This document shows, one piece after another, positions 63,601 to 64,000 of a DNA stretch of 64,000 bases. The stretch is from a virus. The notes below the pieces were generated by a model. The model did no database searches. It was not told where the DNA came from and saw nothing but the letters and a program-made list of their open reading frames with translations. Each line of letters begins with the position of its first letter. The first letter of the stretch is position 1. The DNA lies in IMG/VR virus record IMGVR_UViG_3300043429_000130, positions 1 to 64,000 of that record. One strand, given 5' to 3'. Position numbers and translations under genes: made by a program.

Positions 63601-64000
63601 AGCCATACTAAATCTTGTATCTGAATCTAAAGCTGCCCAACTTCTAGCTATTTTAAACTTATCACTATCTGAGTTATCAATACCCATTGACCAACCTTGC
63701 ACACCTCCAATATCAAAAGAAAGTATTGGATCACCTCCAGTTGCAGAACTAGTTCTGATTGCTATAATAGCATTTGACGTAGCAGTTGTTCCTGTATTAT
63801 ATAAATATATAACAGGAACATTGGTACTTGCAGCAGTACTATACGTATCATTTGTATTAGTAATAGTAAAACCTGTATTAGTTGTACTATTTCTTAAAAT
63901 AACACTTTGTAAAGTATCTGTTTCTGTATACCCAGTAATAAATGCAGGAGCTCCAGTAATCTTAGACCAAGCCAAAGCTGTAATCCAAGAAGGATCTGAG
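60694..64000 (-). CDS. Tail fibre 1 with S74 chaperone (N-terminus beyond window)
   Basis: The frame stays open to the right edge: beyond the TTG that could pass for a start near 63975, the reading frame continues with SDPSWITALAWSKITGAP. The gene therefore begins outside the window. About 1101 residues are visible: YTETDTLQSV and LTNLNQLTNGPGYITG linkers, many short NTGTTATSN-like and HAGN motifs separating beta-rich blocks, and near the end SDKRIKSNITPV, starting an S74 chaperone (LGFIAQDVKEIVPEVV, YSKMVALLTEAIKEQQ) with a C-terminal coiled coil. It lies nine bases upstream of fibre 2. It is probably the longest of the three fibres. Confidence 0.88.
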   Translation of the reverse strand, partial: SDPSWITALAWSKITGAPAFITGYTETDTLQSVILRNSTTNTGFTITNTNDTYSTAASTNVPVIYLYNTGTTATSNAIIAIRTSSATGGDPILSFDIGGVQGWSMGIDNSDSDKFKIARSWAALDSDTRFSMAVDGTANFTGSLTAANLSGTNTGDQTNISGNAVTVSQRDFSGDISTGGMGRFTGWYTGNAATGLAAEIGTSGGQVYIIAYNRQTSTYGTVNIEGSASTLRITGSTVNVVTGSLQQGGNQVWHAGNFIPSNYLPLSGGTVTGKTNIGTGGSTNGGIFNVTGGTDNQMNISHNSSWGLLLGYCNESSPTGYHGPNHAAIINVQDAPLHLGSNNSSVLRIVSTGASILGNTIIHAGNYNSYALPLSGGTMSGTPVFAAAWSNAGGDYTGITNPAYKVDVASGYWRVVYKGAHSSVSGVYNFESGKNVYWGEPTDTGDYVFRGRSIKWAASNGTEYTVWNSSNLTNLNQLTNGPGYITGYTETDTLATVMSRGSSTASGITFTAPGGSILLKHAVSEVDAWIFQENAANWGLYWKNNPSGNHTFGGYTTVGAELFGMSAANVNGNGVLTSNFVGATSAYAQWMMSNFTGYIWSASTIFAAGDMRAPRFYSSLSSGTMFSHGAMTDAFGYNGSYGTYIGSPVGGTYYIYANGTFFDNGTIRTLIHSGNIGSQSVNYATSAGSASVASRAYYSIDGFTNTGGHGTSYIQNELPAANNGAATGRVVLYQWCSEPGVTWDWAGFGYNVINNGGSPSGFGRFNGNFGQAYMRFSPSGDWFFYNTTTGGTRTSSMTLSSTGAASFGSTISNGSVWINNGGNFNAYNENIRLFNAPNGVSVIAFSASGESGMPTTSILGYSDRMEFRYGNGEQFRIWNGYVTVAGSLTAASSVTGNDVYTSGGWFRNHTNNNGIYWSNTGWHLYPENGSDFYVHSGNSDASIHFIGGGTTRNYIHNSAANEIGFLNTGRNWIFRVDNSGNATASGDVTAYSDKRIKSNITPVKNALEKVLQLTGVYYNRIDIEDKSTKLGFIAQDVKEIVPEVVSVQPDLLAGISDRHSIDYSKMVALLTEAIKEQQTQIESQKSEIEELKDLVKQLINR

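Noticed and set aside
63973-63975. TTG start for tail fibre 1
   Set aside because: The reading frame continues upstream to the window edge with the typical SDPSWITALAW linker, so this is an internal Leu codon.
1-64000. Stop-codon reassignment, known in some crAss-like phages
   Set aside because: TAA, TAG and TGA each end well-placed genes (for example TAG after the MazG-like gene and after the 76-residue late gene), and the large late frames are unbroken under the standard code.
1-64000. tRNA genes or an integration module
   Set aside because: No cloverleaf-like segment was seen in the short gaps, and no integrase, excisionase or attachment-type repeat was found.

Overview
The window is a 64 kb piece of an AT-rich tailed-phage genome, very probably a crAss-like phage (order Crassvirales) infecting a member of the Bacteroidota. 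The main evidence is a giant gene carrying the GSDFDIDK motif of crAss-like virion RNA polymerases, next to a second giant protein with a nuclease-like motif. Between the giant genes and the tail fibres lies a run of virion proteins in crAss-like order: ring/tail-accessory proteins, a gp10-like stabilization protein, then large cargo or ejection-type proteins. Host hints are the SprB-like and fibronectin-III-like modules in the adhesin genes and one good Bacteroidota-type promoter element (TATCTTTG). The standard genetic code fits: TAA, TAG and TGA all end genes and the giant frames have no internal stops. I saw no tRNA, rRNA, CRISPR array, integrase or transposase. No gene-free stretch exceeds 300 bases; the longest is about 170 (43841-44009).

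Layout. (1) Bases 1-5689, plus strand: a tightly packed, often overlapping operon of nucleotide-metabolism and small accessory genes. It holds the end of a metallophosphoesterase, a small zinc-ribbon protein, two small membrane proteins, a HAD-type phosphatase, a class Ia ribonucleotide reductase (nrdB-nrdA, the latter lacking the N-terminal ATP cone), a MazG-like NTP pyrophosphohydrolase and a cyclic-phosphate-processing receiver-like (cREC) protein. (2) A bidirectional hairpin terminator at about 5674-5705 separates these from the minus-strand genes. (3) Bases 5704-43840, minus strand, read right to left: metallophosphoesterase, conserved 196-aa protein, two ring proteins, a small HELYH zincin, the stabilization protein, four large virion proteins (two with muramidase-like segments), then the 4259-aa polymerase polyprotein and the 1647-aa protein. 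(4) Bases 44010-49321: a cassette of small FN3-like, SprB-like and cysteine-containing adhesin genes, closed by a terminator. (5) Bases 49334-50640: a GIY-YIG homing endonuclease and a single-gene transcription unit with its own promoter and terminator. (6) Bases 50642-64000: a tail-fibre block with a Tyr/Cys-rich protein and three consecutive large fibres, each ending in a self-cleaving S74 chaperone domain. The last one runs off the right edge.

How it may work together (inference): the fibres and adhesins bind the host. Muramidase-like segments of the large virion proteins open the wall. The giant polymerase protein, if packaged like its phi14:2 relative, is injected and transcribes early genes. 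It also carries a NADAR-like domain, so one injected molecule might combine early transcription with removal of DarT-type ADP-ribosylation. The plus-strand operon then supplies deoxynucleotides and cleans up nucleotide pools.
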